Notes: generated by a model not told the origin, from the letters alone. A DNA stretch of 64,000 nucleotides from Populus alba (GCF_005239225.2 NC_133293.1:16274333-16338332), one strand, 5' to 3'; counted from the stretch's first letter, positions 1 through 10,767 are shown. A program made the numbers and translations.

Positions 1-934
1 TTGATTTTGGCTCCAATAACTTCTTAAGTCACCTTCAATATGCAGATGACACTCTTGTCTTTATGCCAGCTAGTTTGCATGCCCTCCAGTCAGTTAAAAG
101 AGTCTTAAGGTGGTTTGCTCTATGTTCAGGCTTGCACATTAATTTTTTTAAGAGTTCTCTTATAGGAATCAATGTTGATGACTCCTGCTTGGATGAGTTT
201 GCAAAATCAGTTTACTGCAGGCATGATTCTCTTCCATGTAATTACCTGGGAATGCCTTTGGGGTCTAACCCTAGAAGGATTTCAACATGGAAACCCGTCA
301 TTGATAAGTTTCGAAAGAAACTCACTTCGTGGAAAGGGAGAATGTTAAGCATGGCCGGTCGCATTTGCCTTATCAAAAGTGTGTTGAACTCCCTTCCTTT
401 GTACTTCATGTCCATCTTCCTTATGCAAAAGGTGTGTGTCGCTTACTTACTTCCATCCAAACGCAAATTCTTATGGTCGGGAACTGTCAAAATGAGAAAA
501 AATTTGCAAAGTCCAATGGAGCGTGGTTGTTAGAGATAAGGATAGGGGTGGCCTTGGGATTGGGTCATTGATAGCCAAGAATAAAGCAATGCTTTTCAAG
601 TGGATTTGGAGGCTCTCTCTTCCTGGTAATGAGCTGTGGAAGAAGATGATATTCAACAAATTCAAGCCGGTGTTTGAAAATGGTTTCCCTATTTTTAGTA
701 GAAGATTGTCTTGTATCTGGAGGGATATAACATCCCTTATGACCACAACAGACTCTGTCTCTTCAGCTTTAGCCAATAATTGCAGATTTGTAGTGGGAAA
801 TGGCTCTCTGACTCGATTCTGGTCTGATGTTTGGTTTGATAGCTCTCCATTGAAAGTCATCTACCCTCGACTCTACATTCTTACCACTAAACCGAATGCC
901 ACAATTGCTGACATGGGAATTTGGGAGCAAGGAG
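1..934 (+). pseudogene. LINE (non-LTR retrotransposon) reverse transcriptase, 5' part of nested copy
   Basis: The frame open from base 3 encodes the C-terminal half of a plant LINE reverse transcriptase. The catalytic YADD box lies at 39-50, followed by the conserved stretches FKSSLIGI, YLGMPLG and SWKGRMLSMAGR. Frame 3 ends at a stop near 531, and the RT-like reading resumes in frame 1 (DKDRGGLGIGSL at about 535-570). There is therefore a frameshift somewhere in 480-530, close to an A-rich run. The second frame runs to the LTR insertion at 935 and continues past the insert at 10,773. The element begins outside the window. It is a dead copy, broken by the frameshift and the insertion. Confidence 0.9.
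930..934. repeat. Target-site duplication, left copy (AGGAG)
   Basis: AGGAG directly precedes the TG of the 5' LTR and recurs directly after the CA of the 3' LTR at 10,768-10,772. A 5-bp duplication is usual for plant LTR retrotransposon integrase. Confidence 0.93.
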
Positions 935-1595
935 TGTTGTAACCCATTTTTGGGTCCCCCTGAAAAAAATAAAATAAATAGCCAAAAGAGGTTAGAAAAA
1001 TAACCGGAGGCAGAAGCGCCCGAAAAAAAGTCAGAAAATGGGTCAAGGAATTTAAAAATACAAGGATTAAATTTTTGACAGTATATTCTTGAAGGATGAA
1101 AGCCCTATTGAGAAGGAAAATTTGAATTTTGAGGAGAAAAGCCCAAATTGGATGTTTATGGACTTTAATTGGGTTTTTATGGACTTAATTGGATTTTATT
1201 TGAATTTATAGAAGATTTGATTGCAAGAAAAATTGATTTTTGAGTCAATTTGGGCTTTAATTTGAAGAAATTTAAGTTCTGGGGCCAAAATATATTTTTT
1301 AGGAATTTATTGGGTCAAATCAGGGGCTCAATTGCATAAATATTGAAGTTTAAGGGCCAATTAGGGATTTAATTAAGAAAATCCGAAACCAGGGACCAAA
1401 TTGGAAGAGGCGCGTAAATGGAGGGGCTGCAATTTTTTCGGTTCAGGGGCTTAATTGAAGAAATTGAAAGTTTATTGAATCAATTAGGGGCTCAATTGCT
1501 TAAATCAGAGGACAAGGACCAAAGTGAAAAAGGCGGCCAACAAGAGGGGCGGGGACCAAATTTGGGGAACTGATTTGAAGTTTGGCCATTTAAAT

Positions 1596-1692
1596 GAAAC
1601 GGCGCGTTTTATCCAAAACGACGCCGTTTCATATATTAAAAAAAAAAAAAAAAAGAGGACCGGAACGGTGTCGTTTTGAACGACACTGTTCC
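1596..1692. promoter_or_regulatory. Two inverted repeats in the LTR upstream of the TATA box
   Basis: At 1596-1630 the arms GAAACGGCGCGTTTT and AAAACG-A-CGCCGTTTC pair over 15 bases with a single bulged A. At 1662-1675 and 1679-1692 two 14-base arms pair with one G-T mismatch around a TTG loop. Both lie about 150-250 bases upstream of the TATA box, in the expected U3 region, and both are repeated in the 3' LTR. A regulatory role is inference. Confidence 0.6.
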
Positions 1693-1839
1693 TCTTCTTC
1701 TTTTCCCCCCCGAACCTGCAACAGAAGAAGAAAACCGTTTTCAAAAACCATCCCGCGCCTCTCTCTCTCCTCGCCCCCACCACCTTTAGATGTTGGCCGA
1801 CCATCCGTTACACCCGATGGTCCCCCACGGTTCTGCCCC

Positions 1840-1848
1840 TATAAAAAG
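1840..1848 (+). promoter_or_regulatory. Likely retrotransposon TATA box
   Basis: TATAAAAAG sits in a GC-richer stretch, followed by a GA-rich purine leader. It is the best TATA match in the LTR, so transcription (start of R) is expected about 30 bases downstream. The same sequence is at 9243-9251 in the 3' LTR. Confidence 0.6.
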
Positions 1849-2078
1849 AGAAGAAAACCGAAGAGAAAAAAAGAGGAAGAGACCCCGAGAGGAATAGAGA
1901 GAGAGACCCCGAGAGGAAGAGAGAGAGAGAGACCCGAAGGGAGGAGAGAGAGAGAAAACCGCCTGACCCGCCGTCCGTAAGCCAAGCTGCCACCGTCACC
2001 GCAGCTCCACCAGCGACCGCCTCCACGCCAGGTGCGCATTTCTTCCCCCCTGCATTTTTGTTTTTCTTCGGTGGTCTG

Positions 2079-2105
2079 GCCTCCTGCATGTTGCATGCAG
2101 GAGGC
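2079..2105. repeat. Perfect inverted repeat with TTG loop in the LTR
   Basis: Arms of 12 bases (2079-2090 and 2094-2105) are perfectly complementary around TTG. The 3' LTR copy is at 9482-9508. Confidence 0.8.
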
Positions 2106-2139
2106 AGGGGGGAGAAAAATAATTCTCCCCCCCCCCGCT

Positions 2140-2340
2140 GGGCCGCAAGGTGATGGGCCAGCCCGATGCTGGCCCAGCCTTGCAAGTCTGGGCCGGTCTG
2201 GGCCCAGACTGTAGAATTTTTTCGGGCCGTAATCGGCCCATTTTAGTTTTGGGCCGAGACCGCCCAATATCATTGCGGGCCGAGATTGGCCCGCCCCTTT
2301 TTGGTTGAGCCTGGCCCATTTATTTGGGCCGGCCCAGCCC
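2140..2340. promoter_or_regulatory. Cluster of GGCCCA/TGGGCC motifs in the LTR
   Basis: About a dozen TGGGCC, GGCCCA or GGGCCG motifs on both strands lie in roughly 200 bases downstream of the TATA box. In plants TGGGCC/T (site II) boxes are known promoter elements of growth-related genes. Whether they act here is unknown. The copy in the 3' LTR is at about 9540-9745. Confidence 0.45.
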
Positions 2341-3366
2341 TATAATATATTATATATTATTATAATATATATATGTGTGTATATTATATATATATTTATA
2401 AAAAATATATATTTATAAAAAAATATATTTTGAAAAATCTAAAAAAAATATTGTGATTTTTATGCATATTTTTGTCAAAGTGGTTTAATGATTGGTTTGT
2501 ATTTTTATACTGTAAAGATACAAAATCAGTATTAAAATACCCGGTTTTCGTCAAAACATCAAAGATTTTCAGAATAAAAAATGTTTTTGCTTTCAAAAAA
2601 TTTCTAAAAAAGTCCCTAAAAATGTTGTTGATTTTTCTGCATATTTTTTATCAAAATGGATTAATATTTGGTTGTATTTTATACCGTAAGGATACAAGCT
2701 CAGTATTAAAATACCTGATTTTCGCCAAAGTATATAAAAAAAATATTTTCCAAAAATTGTTTTTGTTTTAAAAATACGGCCTAGTCTCTCCAATATATAT
2801 ACATAAATATTATAACATCATATTTTCACACAACAAAGAAAATTTTCAAAACAATATATGTATTAACATTCATTTTGGCTTTAATAACCAGTTTATTCAA
2901 GCCATGAGAACTAGGCCAATATTTCAAAAATTCTAAAAAATCTTTCTGTTTTATTTTAGTATTTGGGATTACGAATTTATACGTAAAACGTATTCCTAAG
3001 TATTATTAATAAAATTTTGGTATGGACGTTAGAACGGTTAGGATTTTTACCCGATAAGATAAAAGACCTTCTTACTGAGGAGGATTTTTCTTGAACCATA
3101 GACAGATCAACGACTAGGAAAACACAACAACACTTTAGTTTTTATCAGACAATAAAACAATGCAGCTTACCTTAGGTAGGGCGTATTTGGGGTGCTAATA
3201 CCTTCCCTTTACGCAACCAGTCTCCGTACCCGATCTCTGAGACCAGTTAGGTTCCTAGTGACCAAAATACTAGGTGGCGACTCCAAAGAACCAAAAATAA
3301 AACAAATTCGCCAGTCGAACCCGCATTTGATGAATATGATTTTTTTTTTTTTTGGGTGCGACAGAA

Positions 3367-3384
3367 TGGCGACTCCACTGGGGA
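3367..3384 (+). other. Primer-binding site
   Basis: TGGCGACTCCACTGGGGA begins three bases after the 5' LTR end. It starts with TGG, as expected for pairing with a tRNA CCA tail. The match looks like the 3' end of a tRNA-Arg, as used by Ogre-type elements. The tRNA identity is from memory. Confidence 0.75.
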
Positions 3385-3945
3385 CCTTGTAGACTAAGCT
3401 TTGTTTTTTGTCTGATTTATTTGTGTTTGCCTGTGCTTATTTTTTATATGCCTTTCCTTTTATTTAATCGCGTATTTGTTTTTATTTTTACGCGCATTTA
3501 TTCATGCATTATATACAATTGTCTCATGCATCACTTGCCTTAATTTTGAAAAGCACACACAAGCCTTAAGTTAAGTGGGGAATTAGCGATTTACCCTAAG
3601 ACTATTGGTCAGGGTTTAAATGCGTGAAACACCCAACTCATATCTGAGTGCCTGCTTGCTAATGGTGGACATACATGTCTTAACTATTCCTTGCAACGCC
3701 CCCATACTGTCTTTACGAAGAACGTCACTGGGCAGATATGAGACCCTTCGAGACCAGATAGAAAACTTACCCACTATCACTTAATAAATAGAGTTTGTCC
3801 TTAGGTTATGTATCTTTTTGCAATATTATACTCATCGCGCATCACTTATGCATCACATTTTCATCACGCATTTTATCATATGCATTCCAGATCGTGAAAC
3901 ATAGGTCCCACATCCAGAGTCCACCAAACCCGGTCCAGATCAAGA

Positions 3946-5372
3946 ATGGAAAACGAAGAAAGAGCTCAATTAGAGTCGCACTACCAGACCGAGTTGGAAT
4001 CTGTGAAAAATGAAGTTTCTCGACTGACCAATCTGCTTGAGCAACTTTTAAGAGTCAAGAATGGGGAGGGAACGTCTACCCAACCACCTATAGGAGCACC
4101 ATCAGTTCATGTTCCGGGGGCATCTCAGAACTTGGGGGCAGATTCAGTGACGGGGCAGCACTTTGCGCCTACCATTCCCATTCAGCCCCCTCAAGCTCAC
4201 ATCATTGTGGAAGGGCCTCCCGATAACAGGTCCACCGGATTTATGAACGATGACAAGATATCAGCCTTGGAAGAAAGGTTAAGAGCAGTCGAGGGAAATG
4301 ACTGGTTTGACCCCATGCGAGCGTCTGAAATATGCTTGGTACCAAACATCACGGTACCAAAAAAATTTAGGATACCGGAGTTTATAAAGTACACTGGGTT
4401 GGAATGCCCAAACACTCACCTTCGATCTTATTGCAATAAGATGGCTGAGGTGATTCATGACGATAAGTTACTGATCTACTTTTCCAAGACAGTCTATCGG
4501 GGTCAGCGCTAAGTTGGTACATGAGGTTGGATAATGCCAAGATCAAGAAATGGAAGGATTTAGTTGAGGCTTTCCTTAAGCAATACAAGTTCAATTTGGA
4601 AATTGCTCCAGATCGAACGAGCCTTATGTCAATGGAAAAGAGAAGCCAAGAATCAGTAAGGGCTTATGCGCAAAGATGGAGGGACGAGGCCATGCATGTG
4701 CAACCCCTTTTGATAGAAACGGAGATGGTGACTTTGTTCGCCAACACATTCAAGGCACCCTACTATGAGCATTTAATGGGTAGCTCATCTCAACATTTCT
4801 ATGATGTTGTACGCATAGCGGAAAGAATAGAGCAAGGGATTAAAGCTGGACGCATAATTGAGCCATTGGAGACAAAGGGTTTTTTCGAAAGAAAATTGAA
4901 AGGTCCCGTTAACAACTTCGAAGGTGGGTTCAATGACAAGATAGCAGATTCATATAACCCACAAATACCTACCTCTCATGTGGCCCACATAAACTTTAAC
5001 AAACCTTTTTCCACTAATCGAGCAAATGGCCAGTCAAACACCCAAAACAACCACCAACGACCAAACACAAGATACATTTCAGAACAACTACCGCCATTAC
5101 CCATGCCTCTGAAGGACATATATGCCAAACTACTGAGCATTGGACAAATAGCTCCTATCCCTACATTACCGCTACAACCACCATTCCCCATCTGGTATAA
5201 GCCCGAGTTGACTTGCGAGTACCATGCTGGTATTCCCGGGCATTGTCTTGAAACGTGCTATGGTTTCAAGAACAAGTTGTTGAAGCTCATCAAGATAGGA
5301 TGGGTGTCATTTGAAGACACACCCAATATCAGTTCAAATCCATCGCCACATGACAAAAGTGATAGGGGATAA
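3946..5372 (+). pseudogene. Retrotransposon gag (frameshifted)
   Basis: Gag makes the particle shell that packages element RNA. The first frame (3946-4512) opens with a glutamate-rich coiled-coil start (MENEERAQLE) and reaches the RIPEFIKYTGLECP motif. The second frame (to 5372) continues the Retrotrans_gag core (RSQESVRAYAQRWRDEA, MVTLFANTFKAPYYEHL) and ends with a knuckle-like CEYHAGIPGHCLETC at about 5215-5260. The two halves are one gene split by a one-base shift at the short T run near 4478-4482. The element is young and the LTRs show homopolymer length noise, so the shift may be a sequencing error. No protease or pol follows the stop. Confidence 0.88.
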
Positions 5373-6471
5373 AGGGTTGGAAAACCTTGGTCAAGAATCG
5401 TCAATAATGAAGAAGGCGAAGACAAGGAAATGCAAGTGGGGAAGGAAGATGAAGCATTGCCTCGGTTGACTTTCCACACACCAGAAGAAGTTTCAGAACG
5501 GGTTGACCCAAGAACTTCTCGTAGTTTTCAAAATGTAAAACAACTTTATTTGCCTTAGCATGTTTTTGTCATTTGCTTTTGTCTTTGCTTTTATTTTCTC
5601 TAGTGAGCATTCAGAGCTCAGAGCTTATTTTGTCAGCCAGTTTTTGTGTTTGTCTTTGAGCCTACCTTTTCTTTAAATAAATGATGAGATTATGCACTTT
5701 TGGAACAAGTTGAGTGGTTACAAATAAAGTATCATAAAATGGTTTAATATGAAATTTAAGAAAAGCTACCCTTGAAATATAACCTCACCTCTGGATAACA
5801 TAATGAATTGATACATCACCTGTAAATTTTCTTTCAAGACAAAAATAGAGTTTATCAATCCTAAACAATGTGCATTTTTGAAAAAAAACACTTCATTATT
5901 GTCCTTTCACTCTCTAAAGAGTTTTTTTTTGTTGGTGGTTTTGTTTTGAGTCGAAATGAATTTCTTCTCTATATAAAAACCCAAACTAGGATCGCACCCC
6001 TACACTGGGGGCAAGACGAGATGTTTTATGAAAAGTTTTACGAAAGCCTATAGATTTAAAAACCAAGCTAAAGCATTTGATAAAAGCATGACAAAGAGGT
6101 AAATACAAGTCATACATTTTGAGAAAAGGACTACTTGAAGAAAGTCAAAGACTTCTTCTCCAAGAATATGATAGATGAATCCAGCATACGACTTCAAAAG
6201 CAAAGTTCATATTAAAAGGGAGTCTCATGAACTAGAAGAAGAGGATGGGACCTATGTTTCAAAACCAGGTATGAATGCATGCATTGCATCTAATCATAAA
6301 TCATTGCATATATGTTTATTGGATCGTTACAGGAGGAGATCGTAGCGCATTCCAACAAGATTATGGACGAAGAAAGAATCATTGAGTTGATTCTAGAACA
6401 ACAAGAAGAGAAGATAATGGTTTTCAAACCCTGCCAGCAGGAAGAACGACATCGATAGCATTCGGTAAAAA
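5373..6471 (+). other. Non-coding interior of the retrotransposon
   Basis: After gag there is about 1.1 kb with no credible ORF and no pol domain. T-rich and A-rich patches dominate. Confidence 0.6.
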
Positions 6472-7119
6472 GGAATCACCAAATGGGATTCCAAGTTGTT
6501 GAGATCGACAGAAGGGATCTCGTATTTCGATGGAGGTCGCCAGAAGGGACCTCATATTTCAGCTTTGAATAAAAGAAATCGCCAGATGGGATTCCAAGTT
6601 GTTTGAGATCGCCAGAAGGGGTCTCGTTTTCGATATTCATCAATGGAGGTCGCCAGAAGGGACCTCAAATTTCAGCTTTGGTATAAAAGGAATCGCCAGA
6701 TGGGATTCCAAGTTGTTTGGCTAAAGGAGATCGCCAGAAGGGATCTCATATTTCGATGAAGGTCGCCAGAAGGGACCTCATATTTCAGCTTTGAATAAAA
6801 GGAATCGCCAGATGGGATTCCAAGTTGTTTGAGATCGCCAGAAGGGGTCTCGTTTTCGATATTCATCAATGGAGGTCGCCAGAAGGGACCTCAAATTTCA
6901 GCTTTGGTATAAAAGGAATCGCCAGATGGGATTCCAAGTTGTTTGGCTAAAGGAGATCGCCAGAAGGGATCTCATATTTCAATGAAGGTCGCTAGAAGGG
7001 ACCTAATATTTCAGCTTTGAATAAACGGAATCGCCAGATGGGATTCCAAGTTATTTGAGATCGCCAGAAGGGATCTCGTACTTCGACATTCATCAAGGAA
7101 GGTCGCCAGAAGGGACCTC
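6472..7119. repeat. Tandem array A: six trios of short hairpins with covarying stems
   Basis: About 18 imperfect palindromes come in a fixed rotation of three: GGAATC-N9-GATTCC, GAGATC-N9-GATCTC and GAGGTC-N9-GACCTC. The 9-base loop is nearly constant (GCCAGATGG in the first type, GCCAGAAGG in the other two). Both stem arms change together at positions 2, 3 and 4. The first three hairpins are at 6472-6492, 6501-6521 and 6533-6553. A few copies have one mismatch or a G-T pair. The trios are spaced by TTTCAGCTTTG-AATAAAAGG and TTTCGATATTCATCAATG linkers, about 100-115 bases per trio. No protein-coding reading is supported. Confidence 0.85.
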
Positions 7120-7172
7120 ATATTGAAACCATTTCTTAGAAAAGCATGGAGTTTAATAAGAATTCTTCCCCC

Positions 7173-8021
7173 TGGGTAGGTCACCCATACAATGAGACCA
7201 TCATTATTTTTCTGGGTAGGTCACCCATACAATGAGACCATCATTTTTCTTGGGTCGGTCACCCATACAATGAGACCAGCATTTTCTTGGGTTCGTCACC
7301 CATACAATGAGACCAATATTTTTCTTGGGTTCGTCACCCATACAATGAGACTATCATTTTTCTCGGGTTCGTCACCCATACAATAAGACCACTCTTCCTT
7401 TTTCCTTGGGCAGGTCACCCATCACAATGAGACCATATTTCTCTGGGTAGGTCACCCATTACAATGAGACCGCACTTCACATTTTTCCTGGGGCAGGTCA
7501 CCCATCACAATAAGACCATACTTTTCTGGGTAGGTCACCCATAAGAATGAGACCATTCTCCATTTTTTGTTTATCTGGGTAGGTCACCCATAAGAATGAG
7601 GCCATTCCTTCCCCTGGGTAGGTCACCCAAAGAATGAGACCACTCTTCCTTTTTCTGGGTAGGTCACCCATCACAATGAGACCATATTTTCTGGGTAGGT
7701 CACCCATAAAAATGAGACCATTCTCCATTTTTTGTTTATCTGGGTAGGTCACCCATAAGAATGAGGCCATTCCTTCCCCTGGGTAGGTCACCCAAAGAAT
7801 GAGACCACTCTTCCTTTTTCTGGGTAGGTCACCCATCACAATAAGACCATATTTTCTGGGTAGGTCACCCATAAGAATGAGACCATTCTCCATTTTTTGT
7901 TTATCTGGGTAGGTCACCCATAATAATGAGGCCATTCTTTCCCCCGGGTAGGTCACCCATAATAATGAGACCACTCTTTCTCTTTTCCACTCGGGCAGGT
8001 CACCCATCATAATGAGACCAC
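7173..8021. repeat. Tandem array B: about 20 copies of a GGTCACCCA unit
   Basis: The unit CTGGGTAGGTCACCCAT-A/C-CAATGAGACCA plus a T-rich spacer recurs about every 35-50 bases, roughly 20 times. TGGGT and ACCCA can pair around AGGTC; alternatively GGTC and GACC can pair around CACCCATACAATGA. A higher-order block of about 165 bases (from about 7527) repeats at least twice. The long minus-strand ORF over 7498-8010 (repeating MGDLPRK and WVTYPG) is a by-product of the repeat. Confidence 0.85.
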
Positions 8022-8048
8022 ATACACATTTTTTTTATTATGAGTAAA

Positions 8049-8160
8049 GGAATCGTCGGTTGGGATTCCAAGTTAAAGGAGATCACCAGATGGGATCTCG
8101 GATGGATTTCCATATTGATCAAACTAAAGTAAGAATTTAGAGGATCGCTGGATAAGGATC
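8049..8160. repeat. Isolated hairpins of the array A type downstream of array B
   Basis: GGAATC-N9-GATTCC at 8049-8069 and GAGATC-N9-GATCTC at 8079-8099 repeat the first two stem types of array A with diverged loops. A weaker GGATC...GATC pair follows at 8142-8160. Array B thus seems inserted or expanded within a longer hairpin series. Confidence 0.7.
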
Positions 8161-8325
8161 TCGAGATGACTAAGTTTTGATCATAGTTTTTGGGGCCAAG
8201 GAGGATTGTTATAAAGGACAAAGTTTCAGATCAATCAAGCTTCGACCATATTAGTTTCGGGAGTTCCGTTTTGGGTTTATCTTTATAACACTTACTGCGC
8301 AAAACCCATGCTCCGTAAGTATTAT

Positions 8326-8335
8326 AAAGAGGGGG
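8326..8335 (+). other. Polypurine tract
   Basis: AAAGAGGGGG lies four bases before the TG of the 3' LTR. This is the expected primer site for plus-strand DNA synthesis. Confidence 0.8.
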
Positions 8336-8339
8336 CATC

Positions 8340-10767
8340 TGTTGTAACCCATTTTTGGGTCCCCCTGAAAAAAATAAAATAAATAGCCAAAAGAGGTTAG
8401 AAAAATAACCGGAGGCAGAAGCGCCCGAAAAAAAGTCAGAAAATTGGTCAAGGAATTTAAAAATACAAGGATTAAATTTTTGACAGTATATTCTTGAAGG
8501 ATGAAAGCCCTATTGAGAAGGAAAATTTGAATTTTGAGGAGAAAAGCCCAAATTTGGATGTTTATGGACTTAATTGGGTTTTTATGGACTTAATTGGATT
8601 TTTATTTGAATTTATAGAAGATTTGATTGCAAGAAAAATTGATTTTTGAGTCAATTTGGGCTTTAATTTGAAGAAATTTAAGTTCTGGGGCCAAAATATA
8701 TTTTTTAGGAATTTATTGGGTCAAATCAGGGGCTCAATTGCATAAATATTGAAGTTTAAGGGCCAATTAGGGATTTAATTAAGAAAATCCGAAACCAGGG
8801 ACCAAATTGGAAGAGGCGCGTAAATGGAGGGGCTGCAATTTTTCGGTTCAGGGGCTTAATTGAAGAAATTGAAAGTTTATTGATCAATTAGGGGCTCAAT
8901 TGCTTAAATCAGAGGACAAGGACCAAAGTGAAAAAGGCGGCCAACAAGAGGGGCGGGGACCAAATTTGGGGAACTGATTTGAAGTTTGGCCATTTAAATG
9001 AAACGGCGCGTTTTATCCAAAACGACGCCGTTTCATATATTAAAAAAAAAAAAAAAAGAGGACCGGAACGGTGTCGTTTTGAACGACACTGTTCCTCTTC
9101 TTCTTTTCCCCCCCGAACCTGCAACAGAAGAAGAAAACCGTTTTCAAAAACCATCCCGCGCCTCTCTCTCTCCTCGCCCCCACCACCTTTAGATGTTGGC
9201 CGACCATCCGTTACACCCGATGGTCCCCCACGGTTCTGCCCCTATAAAAAGAGAAGAAAACCGAAGAGAAAAAAAGAGGAAGAGACCCCGAGAGGAATAG
9301 AGAGAGAGACCCCGAGAGGAAGAGAGAGAGAGAGACCCGAAGGGAGGAGAGAGAGAGAAAACCGCCTGACCCGCCGTCCGTAAGCCAAGCTGCCACCGTC
9401 ACCGCAGCTCCACCAGCGACCGCCTCCACGCCAGGTGCGCATTTCTTCCCCCCTGCATTTTTGTTTTTCTTCGGTGGTCTGGCCTCCTGCATGTTGCATG
9501 CAGGAGGCAGGGGGGAGAAAAATAATTCTCCCCCCCCCGCTGGGCCGCAAGGTGATGGGCCAGCCCGATGTTGGCCCAGCCTTGCAAGTCTGGGCCGGTC
9601 TGGGCCCAGACTGTAGAATTTTTTCGGGCCGTAATCGGCCCATTTTAGTTTTGGGCCGAGACCGGCCCAATATCATTGCGGGCCGAGATTGGCCCGCCCC
9701 TTTTTGGGTTGAGCCTGGCCCATTTATTTGGGCCGGCCCAGCCCTATAATATATTATATATTATTATAATATATATATGTGTGTATATTATATATATATT
9801 TATAAAAAATATATATTTATAAAAAAATATATTTTGAAAAATCTAAAAAAAATATTGTGATTTTTATGCATATTTTTGTCAAAGTGGTTTAATGATTGGT
9901 TTGTATTTTTATACTGTAAAGATACAAAATCAGTATTAAAATACCCGGTTTTCGTCAAAACATCAAAGATTTTCAGAATAAAAAATGTTTTTGCTTTCAA
10001 AAAATTTCTAAAAAGTCCCTAAAAATGTTGTTGATTTTTCTGCATATTTTTATCAAAATGGATTAATATTTGGTTGTATTTTTTATACCGTAAGGATACA
10101 AGCTCAGTATTAAAATACCTGATTTTTCGCCAAAGTATATAAAAAAAATATTTTCCAAAAATTGTTTTTGTTTTAAAATACGGCCTAGTCTCTCCAATAT
10201 ATATACATAAATATTATAACATCATATTTTCACACAACAAAGAAAATTTTCAAAACAATATATGTATTAACATTCATTTTGGCTTTAATAACCAGTTTAT
10301 TCAAGCCATGAGAACTAGGCCAATATTTCAAAAATTCTAAAAAATCTTTCTGTTTTATTTTAGTATTTGGGATTACGAATTTATACGTAAAACGTATTCC
10401 TAAGTATTATTAATAAAATTTTGGTATGGACGTTAGAACGGTTAGGATTTTTACCCGATAAGATAAAAGACCTTCTTACTGAGGAGGATTTTTCTTGAAC
10501 CATAGACAGATCAACGACTAGGAAAACACAACAACACTTTAGTTTTTATCAGACAATAAAACAATGCAGCTTACCTTAGGTAGGGCGTATTTGGGGTGCT
10601 AATACCTTCCCTTTACGCAACCAGTCTCCGTACCCGATCTCTGAGACCAGTTAGGTTCCTAGTGACCAAAATACTAGGTGGCGACTCCAAAGAACCAAAA
10701 ATAAAACAAATTCGCCAGTCGAACCCGCATTTGATGAATATGATTTTTTTTTTTTTTGGGTGCGACA
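8340..10767 (+). repeat. 3' LTR of the retrotransposon
   Basis: A 2428-bp copy of the 5' LTR with the same TG...CA ends, hairpins, TATA box and GGCCCA cluster. It is followed by the second AGGAG target duplication. Confidence 0.95.

Larger units (their letters stand above)
935..3363 (+). repeat. 5' LTR of the retrotransposon
   Basis: It begins TGTTGTAACCC and ends GGGTGCGACA, so it has TG...CA ends, and is 2429 bp long. By eye it differs from the 3' LTR at about 16 places; nearly all are one- or two-base indels in homopolymer runs, with only about two clear substitutions (near 1041 and 2168). It contains inverted repeats at 1596-1630, 1662-1692 and 2079-2105, a TATA box at 1840-1848, a GA-rich leader (1860-1960), a GGCCCA-rich stretch (2140-2340) and an AT-rich tract (2340-2420). 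ORFs in it on either strand recur in the other LTR and are not genes. Confidence 0.95.
935..10767 (+). mobile_element. Non-autonomous Ty3/gypsy-type LTR retrotransposon with gag only
   Basis: This is a complete element: a 5' LTR (935-3363), a primer-binding site (3367-3384), a gag region (3946-5372), about 3 kb of mostly repetitive non-coding interior, a polypurine tract (8326-8335) and a 3' LTR (8340-10,767). It is flanked by the 5-bp duplication AGGAG. I see no protease, reverse transcriptase, RNase H or integrase in any frame of 5373-8339. It would therefore need proteins from an autonomous relative. Long LTRs, a tRNA-Arg-like primer site and tandem repeats before the 3' LTR recall the Tat/Ogre lineage, and a gag-only interior recalls the TR-GAG class. 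Both placements are inference. Near-identical LTRs make it a recent insertion. Confidence 0.92.

Noticed and set aside
1505..2319. Several 100-150 aa ORFs on both strands, repeated at 8909-9749
   Set aside because: They lie in the LTRs, overlap each other on both strands and have low-complexity GA/CT composition.
7498..8010. 170-aa minus-strand ORF with repeating MGDLPRK/WVTYPG
   Set aside because: It is the reverse reading of tandem array B; repeats whose unit length fits the frame give long open frames by chance.
7173..8021. CRISPR-like look of short repeats with variable spacers
   Set aside because: The window is plant nuclear DNA, the spacers are themselves repeated, and the array sits inside a retrotransposon.
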